Shown here: piece after piece, positions 55,472 to 62,958 of the stretch | How positions within the stretch are numbered: position 1 is the stretch's first letter | How the letters are laid out: each line of letters opens with the position of its first letter | Source of the DNA: Aquirufa aurantiipilula | Lineage (GTDB): Bacteria > Bacteroidota > Bacteroidia > Cytophagales > Spirosomataceae | Assembly: GCF_019923745.1 (NCBI RefSeq) | Contig: NZ_JAANOG010000008.1 | Coordinates: forward strand, 62,001 to 126,000 | Length of the DNA stretch: 64,000 nt | Direction: 5' to 3' | Position numbers and translations under genes: made by a program | The notes under the pieces: model-generated | The model's database searches: none | Seen by the model: only the letters and a program-made list of their open reading frames with translations | What the model was told of the DNA's origin: nothing

Positions 55472-55503
55472 CTTTGTTGTCCCGAATTTTCGGGACAACA
55501 AAG
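55472..55503. repeat. Perfect 15-bp inverted repeat before the propeller gene
   Basis: CTTTGTTGTCCCGAA (55472-55486) and TTCGGGACAACAAAG (55489-55503) are exact complements around two bases. It lies 8 bases before the glycosidase-like ATG and 11 bases after the NIPSNAP stop (both genes on the minus strand). It could be an operator, or a hairpin separating the two genes, with no T tract on either strand. Confidence 0.88.
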
Positions 55504-55506
55504 ATA
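55499..55506 (-). promoter_or_regulatory. -7 promoter box overlapping the palindrome
   Basis: On the minus strand the sequence reads TATCTTTG, matching TAnnTTTG. It overlaps one arm of the inverted repeat, so anything bound to the repeat would block transcription of the glycosidase-glycosyltransferase pair. Confidence 0.5.
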
Positions 55507-55513
55507 CAAAGCT

Positions 55514-56260
55514 TTATCGGATAGTTGAAAAAGTCGTAGGGTGCATGTAGATAGATTCTACTTTGTCCACAATTTTTCCATTCTTTTCTGATTCATCACG
55601 TACTTTAATCCAATTAGGATCTTTTCTAAATTCGTCAAAAGAAGCTTTACCTGCTGCTTCACTATCATGAGCTAATAGATAGACCAAACGAGGCTGAACA
55701 GTAGGGTCTTTTTCGATGGTCTTAAAATAGGCAATGTTTGTCATACCATGTTTCTTGAACAATTTGGTGGTATGATTTCTAAAGCGAGCTAAAATATTGT
55801 CGATATTATTCGGCGTAGCAGTATAAGTTCTCAATTCAATGGCACGATCGACACTCTTGTGAGAAGGCTTAATTTTCGGGCTAAAATCAGTGGCCATCAT
55901 GAAAGTACTTTCCACTTTAGCTACAATTTTACCAGATTCTTCGGATTTTCTAGCTACTTCTTTCCACTCGGGATCACGATTAAAACGTTTCCAAGAGCTG
56001 TCACGTTCTACTTGGTTAGGGTAGGACAAAATGTAGTAAAGTGCATTTTTCTCGTTGTTGTTGGGAATCCAATAACCTACGTTTGTCATACCATGTTTTT
56101 CGAAAATTTTAGTGGTATGGTTTGTAAAGCGTTGGATTAATGCATCTAATCTACCTGGATGGCAATAGTAAACGCGCATTTCATAATAACGGCTGTCTGG
56201 TTTTTTAGCAATCATCTGAAGAGAGATGAATAAGAATAGGAGAGTAAATAATTTTTTCAT
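55514..56260 (-). CDS. Exported NIPSNAP-family protein with two tandem domains
   Basis: The protein has 248 residues with a signal peptide (MKKLFTLLFLFISLQMIA). Two copies of the NIPSNAP ferredoxin-like domain follow each other: YEMRVYYCHPGRLDALIQRFTNHTTKIFEKHGMTNVGYW and ELRTYTATPNNIDNILARFRNHTTKLFKKHGMTNIAYF. Each ends with a KVES-type strand. This is a clear internal duplication. NIPSNAP proteins are stress-responsive dimeric-fold proteins without a firm activity. Its leader may be about 280 bases long if the -7 box at 56543-56550 is used. Confidence 0.88.
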   Translation of the reverse strand: MKKLFTLLFLFISLQMIAKKPDSRYYEMRVYYCHPGRLDALIQRFTNHTTKIFEKHGMTNVGYWIPNNNEKNALYYILSYPNQVERDSSWKRFNRDPEWKEVARKSEESGKIVAKVESTFMMATDFSPKIKPSHKSVDRAIELRTYTATPNNIDNILARFRNHTTKLFKKHGMTNIAYFKTIEKDPTVQPRLVYLLAHDSEAAGKASFDEFRKDPNWIKVRDESEKNGKIVDKVESIYMHPTTFSTIR

Positions 56261-56433
56261 AGGTAATTATGGGGTAAAATGGTTGTAATGCGTTGGTAAT
56301 TTTGTTAGAGGTCTTGTTTTTACTCATTAGCACTAACGAATAATTATTAATATTCGTTATCACTCAGTTGCATGTATGAGTATTCCATGGCACTCAGGAA
56401 CTCAGGCACTCTGGCATTCTTGTTTGTCACTTA

Positions 56434-56485
56434 GATTTGTAATTCTGATTTGTAACTCTGATTTGTTACTCAGATTTGTCAACTC
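56434..56485. repeat. Four tandem 13-bp units
   Basis: The units GATTTGTAATTCT, GATTTGTAACTCT, GATTTGTTACTCA and GATTTGTCAACTC start at 56434, 56447, 56460 and 56473. The last unit is also the left arm of the adjoining palindrome. Confidence 0.9.
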
Positions 56486-56504
56486 TTCAAGAGTTGACAA
56501 ATCT
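56472..56504. repeat. REP-like intergenic hairpin C (TGTCA family)
   Basis: The 16-base arms AGATTTGTCAACTCTT (56472-56487) and AAGAGTTGACAAATCT (56489-56504) are perfect around a single C. The arm has TGTCA at the same offset as hairpins A and B after dnaG. Confidence 0.9.
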
Positions 56505-56542
56505 AAATTCTGCAAATCCTACAAAACTTGTAAATCCTTTGG

Positions 56543-56550
56543 CAAAGGTA
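56543..56550 (-). promoter_or_regulatory. -7 promoter box on the minus strand upstream of the NIPSNAP gene
   Basis: The minus-strand sequence reads TACCTTTG. It lies within the small palindrome CCTTTGGCAAAGG and about 280 bases before the NIPSNAP ATG. No -33 box is visible at the standard distance. Confidence 0.4.
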
Positions 56551-56608
56551 TGATTTGAATCAAGTTTTTTATCCTGCTTTCTGATTATTTTAATCAAGTC
56601 CTTGATTT

Positions 56609-57181
56609 TTAGTTTCCTAGTCGGTTCGAAAGTATCTTGTGAATGACCATAAAAAGCATGTCAGGTTTAGCCGTTCGCCAATTAGGGATTTGTAAAGTAC
56701 CTCCAAAATTGATGTAATAATCAATTTTATATTTATTCCATTCTTTCTCTATGAATTCAGGGAAACAAAGGCCGGCAATCCATCCATCCTCCACTTCCTC
56801 AAACCATTCTGCATAGTAATCATCCTCCCAAGAACCATGAAAATTAAATACATTCTCGCCGACAAGTATAAAATATTTAATACCTGCAGCTAGTAAATGG
56901 TCTATGACTCCACGTTTTAACAACATGATATCGTTGTGTAGGGTATCGTTCCATTCTCCCATCAATTCAATAATGGTAAATTGTGATTTGTAATCGGTGA
57001 ATAGTATTTTGCAATACAGCGTTTCTGAATCGATTTCATCCCAAAGTGGATGAATATAATAGCTGTAAATCGTATGGGTGTATTCCGTGTTGGAATATGT
57101 TCTCCCATAAAATGGAGACTTCGGGTCATGGGAAGCATTGTATAAAGATTCCCATTGATAGGAAGGTTCAATTTCTTGCAT
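56609..57181 (-). CDS. Uncharacterised acidic cytoplasmic protein
   Basis: The protein has 190 residues counted from ATG 57181. A longer frame to 57232 is rejected because those codons are the terminator of the upstream gene. It is rich in Trp, Tyr and acidic residues (FHGSWEDDYYAEWFEEVEDGW) with an alternating beta pattern (ETLYCKILFTDYKSQFTIIELMGEW). There is no signal peptide or membrane helix. I do not recognise a family, though the composition suggests a conserved soluble domain. Confidence 0.75.
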   Translation of the reverse strand: MQEIEPSYQWESLYNASHDPKSPFYGRTYSNTEYTHTIYSYYIHPLWDEIDSETLYCKILFTDYKSQFTIIELMGEWNDTLHNDIMLLKRGVIDHLLAAGIKYFILVGENVFNFHGSWEDDYYAEWFEEVEDGWIAGLCFPEFIEKEWNKYKIDYYINFGGTLQIPNWRTAKPDMLFMVIHKILSNRLGN

Positions 57182-57196
57182 ATCACTCGAAATAAC

Positions 57197-57226
57197 AAAA
57201 AAAGGCTTGCGAGAGCAAGCCTTTTT
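57197..57226 (-). terminator. Terminator of the PepSY-like gene
   Basis: On the minus strand AAAAAGGCTTGC-type arms (57199-57210/57215-57226) close on a four-base loop and are followed by seven U (57203-57197). It starts 18 bases after the stop. Confidence 0.88.
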
Positions 57227-57244
57227 AAACAATCAACCTAATAA

Positions 57245-58417
57245 TTAAAGTTTTCGTGCACTCTTGAAATTTCCAGAGAGGTCAAATTCAACTTTATACT
57301 TTTTATCTGCCAACGTAATGATAACTTCAATTTCATATGCAGCACCATCTTTGCTAACGGAAACAGCTTTAGTTAATGCCCAGCCAGCATAAGTTTTATC
57401 TAAATAAGAAATAGCTGTGGCAGGGATTTGATCTTTTGTAATTTCAGTAATGACAAAGTTGGCAGGGTTTGGATTGTCCTTAGGCCCTTTACCCGCATTG
57501 GCTATATAATTATAATCCTTATCAAACATGTAAGTCTGAGTAGTTCCTCCAACGCTTACAACTACATGATAGTGAATAGTTACATTATCTTTTTGTACTG
57601 AAACTGCATTTTTTAATGTCCAGCCAGCCGCATTTTTATTTAAATAATCAGTGATAGCTTGGGGCAAGGTAGTAATTTCTGTTTTGGTGATTTTGATATC
57701 ATCTTTGCTTTCTTCCTCACTAGAAAGAATTTTTCCAGTGGTATCAATTTTTAAATCCCAAACTTTACCATCTTTTTCAGCATGTACATGGTAGGTAGCT
57801 ACACCATTGGCATCCAAACGAAGGACAGCATTTTTGAATGTATACCCTGTAATGGCTGCCTGCACTGCAACTGGAAGTTCTGTTAAAGCCAATTTGCTAA
57901 CAGCTGCCCCCATTCCTTTTCCGCCTTTTTCTCCTTTCTTACCTTCAATGGTTGAGATCATAGCTCCCGTTTCATCAAATAAAATGGAATAAACTTTGTC
58001 TGCAACCTTAATCTCTACGCGATATGTGACAGGAGTGCCAGTCGTCTTTTTGCCAGCATGGATAAATGTATAACCCGCATATTTATCTTTCAAATAAGTG
58101 GTTATAGCCGCAGGTAATTCAGTTTCAGTAATGCGTGTGAATGATTCTTTAATTTCTCCCGTTTTATCTAATACTACTTGTGATTCCGTATTACTTACCA
58201 CAATGTTGGCACCATACAATGAATTACTTTGTAATACATAATAATCTACTTGGGCAGATGGATACGTGTTTGTAACGGTTGTTTTAACTGCAGCTGGAAT
58301 TAAATTCTGACTAACAAAGCCAGTGGCATCCGATGTAGGATTCAAGGCATCTTCTTTTGAACAACTCGCTAGACCAACGCTAGCTACTAGGGCGAATGTA
58401 AGCAATGGATTTTTCAT
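57245..58417 (-). CDS. Lipoprotein with five PepSY-like (BLIP-like) repeats
   Basis: The protein has 390 residues with a lipoprotein signal (lipobox LASC, Cys19). Five repeats of about 65-75 residues each begin with a helix such as ELPAAITTYLKDKYAGYTF, IPATAISYLDKTYAGWALTKA or LPQAITDYLNKNAAGWTLKNA. Each ends with a beta-meander closing in VEFDLSGN or LFDETGAM. Such repeats may inhibit or bind envelope peptidases (known for some PepSY proteins; unproven here). It is divergent from a small secreted peptide gene and has a minus-strand -7 box. Confidence 0.85.
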   Translation of the reverse strand: MKNPLLTFALVASVGLASCSKEDALNPTSDATGFVSQNLIPAAVKTTVTNTYPSAQVDYYVLQSNSLYGANIVVSNTESQVVLDKTGEIKESFTRITETELPAAITTYLKDKYAGYTFIHAGKKTTGTPVTYRVEIKVADKVYSILFDETGAMISTIEGKKGEKGGKGMGAAVSKLALTELPVAVQAAITGYTFKNAVLRLDANGVATYHVHAEKDGKVWDLKIDTTGKILSSEEESKDDIKITKTEITTLPQAITDYLNKNAAGWTLKNAVSVQKDNVTIHYHVVVSVGGTTQTYMFDKDYNYIANAGKGPKDNPNPANFVITEITKDQIPATAISYLDKTYAGWALTKAVSVSKDGAAYEIEVIITLADKKYKVEFDLSGNFKSARKL

Positions 58418-58469
58418 ACGATTAAATTTTATTTTGAGAGTTAAACGGATTCTGATTTCGTTTTCGTAT

Positions 58470-58477
58470 CAAAAATA
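58470..58477 (-). promoter_or_regulatory. -7 promoter box of the PepSY-like gene
   Basis: The minus strand reads TATTTTTG, 52 bases before the ATG. A TTG (plus-strand CAA 58501-58503) lies 23 bases upstream as a possible -33 box. Confidence 0.5.
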
Positions 58478-58559
58478 TAAGATGATTCGGTACGCTCATG
58501 CAACCAATCGACCAATGGGCGCATCTTGACTACCAATCATCACATTTAAATTAAATAAT

Positions 58560-58603
58560 TATAGTACCTTGTATTGCAAAGTACTATATGTTTACTACAT
58601 TTG
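58560..58603 (+). promoter_or_regulatory. Promoter with overlapping dyad operator for the 47-residue peptide gene
   Basis: TTG (58574-58576), 19 bases, then TACATTTG (58596-58603) is a good -33/-7 pair ending 19 bases before the ATG. TATAGTAC (58560-58567) and GTACTATA (58581-58588) form a dyad over the -33 region. The halves extend inward as AGTACCTTGTA and TGCAAAGTACT, matching at 9 of 11 positions. Confidence 0.7.
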
Positions 58604-58622
58604 TCCATCAATCAATAAACAT

Positions 58623-58766
58623 ATGAAAAAGAAGGTTGTTGTTCTATTAATACTTGCTGTACTTTTTGCCTCAGATTCCTTTGCTTTGGGATTTCCCCAC
58701 CGTTTATTTCCTGCCAAAGTTTTAAAGAAGGCAGTAAGTTTAGTGATTCCTAAGGTTCAAAAATAA
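58623..58766 (+). CDS. 47-residue secreted cationic peptide
   Basis: Residues 1-21 (MKKKVVVLLILAVLFASDSF then A) form a strong signal peptide. The predicted mature part is 26 residues, LGFPHRLFPAKVLKKAVSLV followed by IPKVQK, with seven basic and no acidic residues, an amphipathic pattern. No family is known to me. A good promoter with a palindromic operator precedes it, so it is probably a real, regulated gene. An antimicrobial, signalling or envelope role is conjecture. Confidence 0.72.
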   Translation: MKKKVVVLLILAVLFASDSFALGFPHRLFPAKVLKKAVSLVIPKVQK

Positions 58767-58784
58767 TTTGTTGCATCTTTGACG

Positions 58785-58818
58785 TTTGGCAATTATCCTA
58801 AATTTTATCTTAAATTTG
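58785..58818 (+). promoter_or_regulatory. Promoter of lgt
   Basis: TTTG (58785-58788), 22 bases, then TAAATTTG (58811-58818). It ends 26 bases before the chosen lgt ATG and supports that start over the upstream TTG. Confidence 0.55.
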
Positions 58819-58844
58819 GATTGCTATATTTAACGTCAATCCCC

Positions 58845-59678
58845 ATGATTTTATCGTTTATTGATTGGAATCCAGATCCAACGATTTTTGAACTATTTGG
58901 ATTTCCAGTTCGTTGGTACGGACTATGTTTTGCCATGGCTTTTTTAGCCGGATTCCAAGTTCTAAGTTATATTTTCAAGAAAGAGGGTAGACCCACGGAG
59001 CAAGCCGATCAATTATTGATTTATGCCATGGTGGCTACTGTGATTGGAGCCAGAGTAGGGCATTATTTCTTTTATGAATTCCCTTTGTTACAAGCTGATC
59101 CGATTCGATTTTTCACTCAAATGATAATTCCTCCCTATTCTGGTTTGGCTTCTCACGGTGCAGGGATTGGTCTTTTTACCGCATTTTATTTGTATACCAA
59201 AAAATATCCAGGTCAATCTTATTTGTACGTGACTGACCGTGTTGTACCTACTGTAGCTTTGGGTGGATTTTTTATTCGAATGGGTAATTTGATGAATTCA
59301 GAGATTGTTGGAAAACCCACTGAATTACCCTGGGGATTCAAGTTTTACCGAGACACCGAGTTTAATTCCATGGGTAATGCGGAAGTTTTAGCGAGGCATC
59401 CATCCCAATTATACGAGGCACTTTCGTGTTTGATATTGTTTTTCATCATCATTTGGTTTTGGTCCAAGAAAAAGGAGAAAACTCAAGAAGGCCTCATCAC
59501 CGGTTGGTTCATGATTACCTTGTTTGCCCTTCGTTTTTTATATGAATTTTTGAAAGAAAATCAGAGTGAATTTGAAAATTACATGACCCTAAACATGGGT
59601 CAAATCCTTTCGATTCCAGCCATGCTTTTTGGTGTAGCCGTTTTACTATATGCCAAAAAAAATCAGCATCAAAAGTAA
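58845..59678 (+). CDS. lgt: Prolipoprotein diacylglyceryl transferase
   Basis: The 277-residue inner-membrane enzyme transfers diacylglycerol to the lipobox cysteine. Typical segments are IFELFGFPVRWYGLCFAMAFLAGF, ARVGHYFFYEF, PYSGLASHGAGIGLFTAFYLY with the catalytic His, FFIRMGNLMNSEIVGKPTELPWGF and ARHPSQLYEALSCLILF. It serves the several lipoproteins of this window. Its terminator lies inside the convergent downstream gene. Confidence 0.95.
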   Translation: MILSFIDWNPDPTIFELFGFPVRWYGLCFAMAFLAGFQVLSYIFKKEGRPTEQADQLLIYAMVATVIGARVGHYFFYEFPLLQADPIRFFTQMIIPPYSGLASHGAGIGLFTAFYLYTKKYPGQSYLYVTDRVVPTVALGGFFIRMGNLMNSEIVGKPTELPWGFKFYRDTEFNSMGNAEVLARHPSQLYEALSCLILFFIIIWFWSKKKEKTQEGLITGWFMITLFALRFLYEFLKENQSEFENYMTLNMGQILSIPAMLFGVAVLLYAKKNQHQK

Positions 59679-59687
59679 AATAGTTCT

Positions 59688-60695
59688 TTATTCCTGTAGA
59701 AGCTGACTTAATTCCACTAAGTCAGCTTTTTTTAATGTAGCATGTATCGAGGCTCTGCCAATGGCCGGATCATTCCATTTTGGATATGAAAATTGATTCA
59801 TTTTAAATCCATGATCAACTAAGATTTGAATGGTTTTCTCATTATCTGTACAAAAGGAAGGGTGACCTTTGGCCCAGTTGATCGAAGTCTCAGCTAATTG
59901 AGATTGAAAAAAGTTCACATTTTCATCTAGCTTTTCTTTTTGCTCTTTATATGCTTCATGGGCATGTAAACAAGCATAACAAAATGCTAAATTGGGAGGA
60001 GAGCTACCAATCCACAAAGGGTCTTTTTTTATTTCTTCAATCTGTTCTTTAGGCCCCAATATGATTCCTGCTGGAATTCCATAGGCTTTGGACAAGGAGG
60101 CTGTTTGTATAATCGTGGCCGAACTATTTATTTGAATATCCTGAACCCCGATTCGATGTGATTCATCGACTAATAAATATTGATAAGGAAGTAGGTTTTT
60201 CGTCCATTCAAAATCGAACAATTCAACGATGGGAGTTCTGATGCCGTCCGTTCCTAAGATCTTAACTTGTTCCGATAATGCCGCTTGAATCCAAGCTTCT
60301 CTGCTTCCATCAAATGGAGCATGTAAAAAAGTTGTGATAGCAGGATGGCTATGTGGTGCAAGGGTGTAACCAGCTTGAGGGAATTGTTTAAGTAAAAATT
60401 GCAAGGCAATTTGTCCTGCAGCAAATCCCGATGAGCAAAGTGCCGCTGCTTCATGCTTGAATTTTTTCGCCAAAGCATTTTCTAATTCATCCCAAACCGT
60501 AAATTGGATATTGTTTTTTCGGGAACTTCCCCAGTTTTGAGGGAATAATTCAATTCCTTTTTTTAGTTTTTCATTAAATAAAGGATGTTCTCCAATTCCC
60601 AAATAATTGGTTCCCCCTAACCATCGAAATGGCTTTCCATCCATATATATGATTCTGCCAGGAATGGAATCGGCAAAATGAGTAAAATTAGCCAT
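59688..60695 (-). CDS. PLP-dependent aminotransferase class I/II (BioF-like)
   Basis: The 335-residue fold-type I enzyme has PLP lysine 203 in TASLSKAYGIPAG, Asp177 and His180 in LLVDESHRIG, and an N-terminal NYLGIGEHP as in 8-amino-7-oxononanoate synthases. It is about 50 residues shorter than BioF and lacks part of its N-terminal arm, so the reaction is uncertain. It overlaps the epimerase gene upstream by eight bases and is the last gene of the moeA operon. Confidence 0.8.
   Translation of the reverse strand: MANFTHFADSIPGRIIYMDGKPFRWLGGTNYLGIGEHPLFNEKLKKGIELFPQNWGSSRKNNIQFTVWDELENALAKKFKHEAAALCSSGFAAGQIALQFLLKQFPQAGYTLAPHSHPAITTFLHAPFDGSREAWIQAALSEQVKILGTDGIRTPIVELFDFEWTKNLLPYQYLLVDESHRIGVQDIQINSSATIIQTASLSKAYGIPAGIILGPKEQIEEIKKDPLWIGSSPPNLAFCYACLHAHEAYKEQKEKLDENVNFFQSQLAETSINWAKGHPSFCTDNEKTIQILVDHGFKMNQFSYPKWNDPAIGRASIHATLKKADLVELSQLLQE
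59700..59733 (+). terminator. Terminator of lgt embedded in the convergent gene
   Basis: AAGCTGACTTA (59700-59710) pairs with TAAGTCAGCTT (59718-59728) and continues into seven T (59727-59733). It lies inside the last codons of the BioF-like gene on the other strand. Confidence 0.82.
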
Positions 60696-61710
60696 GCTGA
60701 ATTAATTTTGCTCCTGTTCCTCCTTCTTTGGCATAGATGACATGCCCAAAATCAATGCGAATTCCTTGTGAAATTTTATCCTCAACCAATAAACAACCAT
60801 CCATATCGACATAGTCCAACAGTGGAAGTAATTGTGCAATGGCTGAGCAACCTATGGTAGATTCTGTCATGCAACCCACCATGATTTTTAAACCCATATT
60901 CCGACCTTGTTGTATCATGCGCAAAGCAGGAGTAATACCTCCGCATTTCATCAGTTTGATATTAATACCATGAAAATATTCAGCACATTGGGCCACATCA
61001 GATTCAGTTATGCAGCTTTCATCGGCAATAATCGGTAAAGCAGACTCTTTTTTTAAGCGTTTCATCCCTTCCCATTGATCTGCTTTTAGGGGCTGCTCAA
61101 TGAATTCCACCCCCAATGCTTGTAGCTTTGGGGCAAATTCCAAGGTCTGTTCCACCGTCCAAGCCGTATTAGCATCCACTCGAAATACAGCATCTGTTTC
61201 CTTTCTTAAGGCTTTTATTATTTCAATATCCTGATTAGTACCGAGTTTGATTTTATACAAAGGAAAAGGCATTTCCTTCATTTTGGACACCATAACTTCA
61301 ATGGTATCCATTCCTATTGTATAATCGGTAATGGGATTGTGAGAAATGTCCAAACCCCATAATTGGTATAAAGCTTTATCATGAGTTTTTCCCCATAAAT
61401 CCCAATAGGCCACATCCAAAGCGCATAAAGCAAAAGGGTGATCGTCCAGCAAAGTTTTGGACATCATTTTCCAGAAATCATTGGGATGAGGAAGTATATC
61501 ACTCGGTAATAAATTTCGAATGCTTTCCAATTGGGAAATCATTTTCTCCATGGTGACGCCATAATAGGGCGTTTCTGTAGCTTCTCCATACCCACTTTTT
61601 CCATGCCATGTTAGCTCAACAATGAGCGTAGGTTGCACATCCCTAGATTCATGCGTGATGGTGAAGGTGTGCTTCAAGGGCAGGTCAAAGGTATGTATGT
61701 GCAATTCCAT
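60688..61710 (-). CDS. Dipeptide epimerase (enolase superfamily, L-Ala-D/L-Glu epimerase type)
   Basis: The 340-residue protein has the catalytic KxK at 153 and 155 (LYKIKLG), metal ligands Asp179 (FRVDANTAW), Glu205 (FIEQPLK) and Asp230 (IIADES), and the opposing lysine in NIKLMKCGGIT. This is the complete set for muconate-cycloisomerase-like dipeptide epimerases, which recycle murein peptides by turning L-Ala-D-Glu into L-Ala-L-Glu. It lies two bases after moeA and overlaps the BioF-like gene by eight bases. Confidence 0.88.
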   Translation of the reverse strand: MELHIHTFDLPLKHTFTITHESRDVQPTLIVELTWHGKSGYGEATETPYYGVTMEKMISQLESIRNLLPSDILPHPNDFWKMMSKTLLDDHPFALCALDVAYWDLWGKTHDKALYQLWGLDISHNPITDYTIGMDTIEVMVSKMKEMPFPLYKIKLGTNQDIEIIKALRKETDAVFRVDANTAWTVEQTLEFAPKLQALGVEFIEQPLKADQWEGMKRLKKESALPIIADESCITESDVAQCAEYFHGINIKLMKCGGITPALRMIQQGRNMGLKIMVGCMTESTIGCSAIAQLLPLLDYVDMDGCLLVEDKISQGIRIDFGHVIYAKEGGTGAKLIQHG

Positions 61711-61712
61711 GG

Positions 61713-62870
61713 CTACAAAGGAAAATAGATTAATTCTTCACTCGTATCATTCGCTTTTTGCCAAGCTAGAGCATCAGCATGCTGCCAATGGACTAAGTCG
61801 CCAGAACCATTATGTTTCAAGACCTGAGCTTGTTGCTTATTTGTCCATTGTATAGGAATCCAATGATCCAAATTGGCTAATGGGGCTGGAAGACCAGTAA
61901 TTTTAACTTGAGGAAAAGGAGTTGTTTGATCTTGTAACCAAGATAAAAAATAAATGGAAAAACACACCAAGGTTGAGATGGGATTTCCTGGAAAGGCAAA
62001 AATTACTTTTCCATCTTCTCGACTACCTACCCAGAGTGGTTTGCCTGGCTTTTGGGCTATTTTATGGAATTTGGCTTCAAATCCTAAATCCTTTAAGATA
62101 CCAGGAATATAATCTTTCTTACCTGCGGAAACGCCGCCAGATAGCAATAGGATATCGCTTGTTAACAAGCTGTTCTTTAATGCTTGATGAATTAAAGTAG
62201 GATCATCCGGTAAATGATGGTGTTTAGATGATATACCCAACTGCTGCAATGCCGATTGCATCATGATGGAATTAGAACTTCTAATTTGATGGTCTAAAGG
62301 TGTTTCTTCAATGGAAACCAATTCATCTCCTGTTGAAAATACATGTATTTCGCCCAGAGTTTCAACCCATAATTTGGAATAACCAACGCTGGCTGCTATG
62401 GCTATATGGTTGGCTTTTAATCGTGTACCTTTTTTTAAAATGACTTGTCCCTGAAGAATGTCGCTCCCTCTATGATGAATGAAATTCCCAATTTCTATAT
62501 TTTGGTTTTTAGTAGAAACCCATTTTTCTCCTTCTTTTTCAAAAAAATCGAGGTCTTCTACTTTAATGACTGCTACCGCATTGATGGGAAGTGGTGAACC
62601 CGTCATGATTTCCCAAGCACCATTTGGGTTTTCTAGTTTTTTTTGAACTTCACCTGCAAAGGCAATTCCTTCCCATTTCCATTCTTGAATGTTCACATTT
62701 CCAATAGCTATGCCATCCATCATGACACGATCAAAAGGAGGGAAGTCGCGATCGGCCAATAAATCTTCCATTAAAATACCTCCTAAACAATCAATCAGAG
62801 GTACATAGGCTTTTTGCTTTGGAACAGGGATTTCTTGTAATATTTGAAAAGCTTCTAGGGGTGTCAACAT
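61713..62870 (-). CDS. moeA: Molybdopterin molybdotransferase
   Basis: The 385-residue protein inserts molybdate into adenylated molybdopterin. MoeA features are PFDRVMMDGIAI, GEVQKKLENPNGAWEIMTGSPLP, LLSGGVSAGKKDYIPGIL and FAFPGNPIST. Its divergent neighbour is moaC, and a MOSC protein lies 16 kb away. It starts a three-gene minus-strand operon with the epimerase and the BioF-like gene. Confidence 0.93.
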   Translation of the reverse strand: MLTPLEAFQILQEIPVPKQKAYVPLIDCLGGILMEDLLADRDFPPFDRVMMDGIAIGNVNIQEWKWEGIAFAGEVQKKLENPNGAWEIMTGSPLPINAVAVIKVEDLDFFEKEGEKWVSTKNQNIEIGNFIHHRGSDILQGQVILKKGTRLKANHIAIAASVGYSKLWVETLGEIHVFSTGDELVSIEETPLDHQIRSSNSIMMQSALQQLGISSKHHHLPDDPTLIHQALKNSLLTSDILLLSGGVSAGKKDYIPGILKDLGFEAKFHKIAQKPGKPLWVGSREDGKVIFAFPGNPISTLVCFSIYFLSWLQDQTTPFPQVKITGLPAPLANLDHWIPIQWTNKQQAQVLKHNGSGDLVHWQHADALAWQKANDTSEELIYFPL

Positions 62871-62932
62871 ATCTTTTTTGTGGGCTCAATCTATAAATTT
62901 CTAAAAAAATCGATGAAATGACTCAATAGATG

Positions 62933-62940
62933 TATTTTTG
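62933..62940 (+). promoter_or_regulatory. -7 promoter box of moaC
   Basis: TATTTTTG matches TAnnTTTG, 18 bases before the moaC ATG. No clear -33 box is seen. Confidence 0.5.
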
Positions 62941-62958
62941 TTTTCAATAAGCATCATT

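Larger units (their letters stand above)
56261..56608. other. 348-base non-coding region with several repeats
   Basis: No credible gene is seen. It holds an inverted repeat AACGAAT/ATTCGTT (56335-56341/56352-56358), ACTCAGG/ACTCTGG-like repeats (about 56390-56415), a 13-bp tandem array, a 33-bp near-perfect palindrome, CCTTTGGCAAAGG, and a minus-strand -7 box. All could form part of the NIPSNAP leader. Confidence 0.8.

Noticed and set aside
55465-55509. Upstream extension of the propeller-type glycosidase
   Set aside because: The extra residues are encoded by an exact inverted repeat and a -7 box, which is typical non-coding control DNA.
56434-56485. Short regular repeats that could suggest a CRISPR array
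   Set aside because: The units are 13 bp with no spacers and no cas genes nearby, so this is a simple tandem array.
57182-57232. Upstream extension of the uncharacterised gene at 56609-57181
   Set aside because: Its codons coincide with the terminator hairpin of the PepSY-like gene, so the ATG at 57181 is preferred.
62881-62958. Molybdenum cofactor riboswitch between moeA and moaC
   Set aside because: The gap is under 90 bases and shows no extended stem structure; a plain -7 box explains moaC expression.
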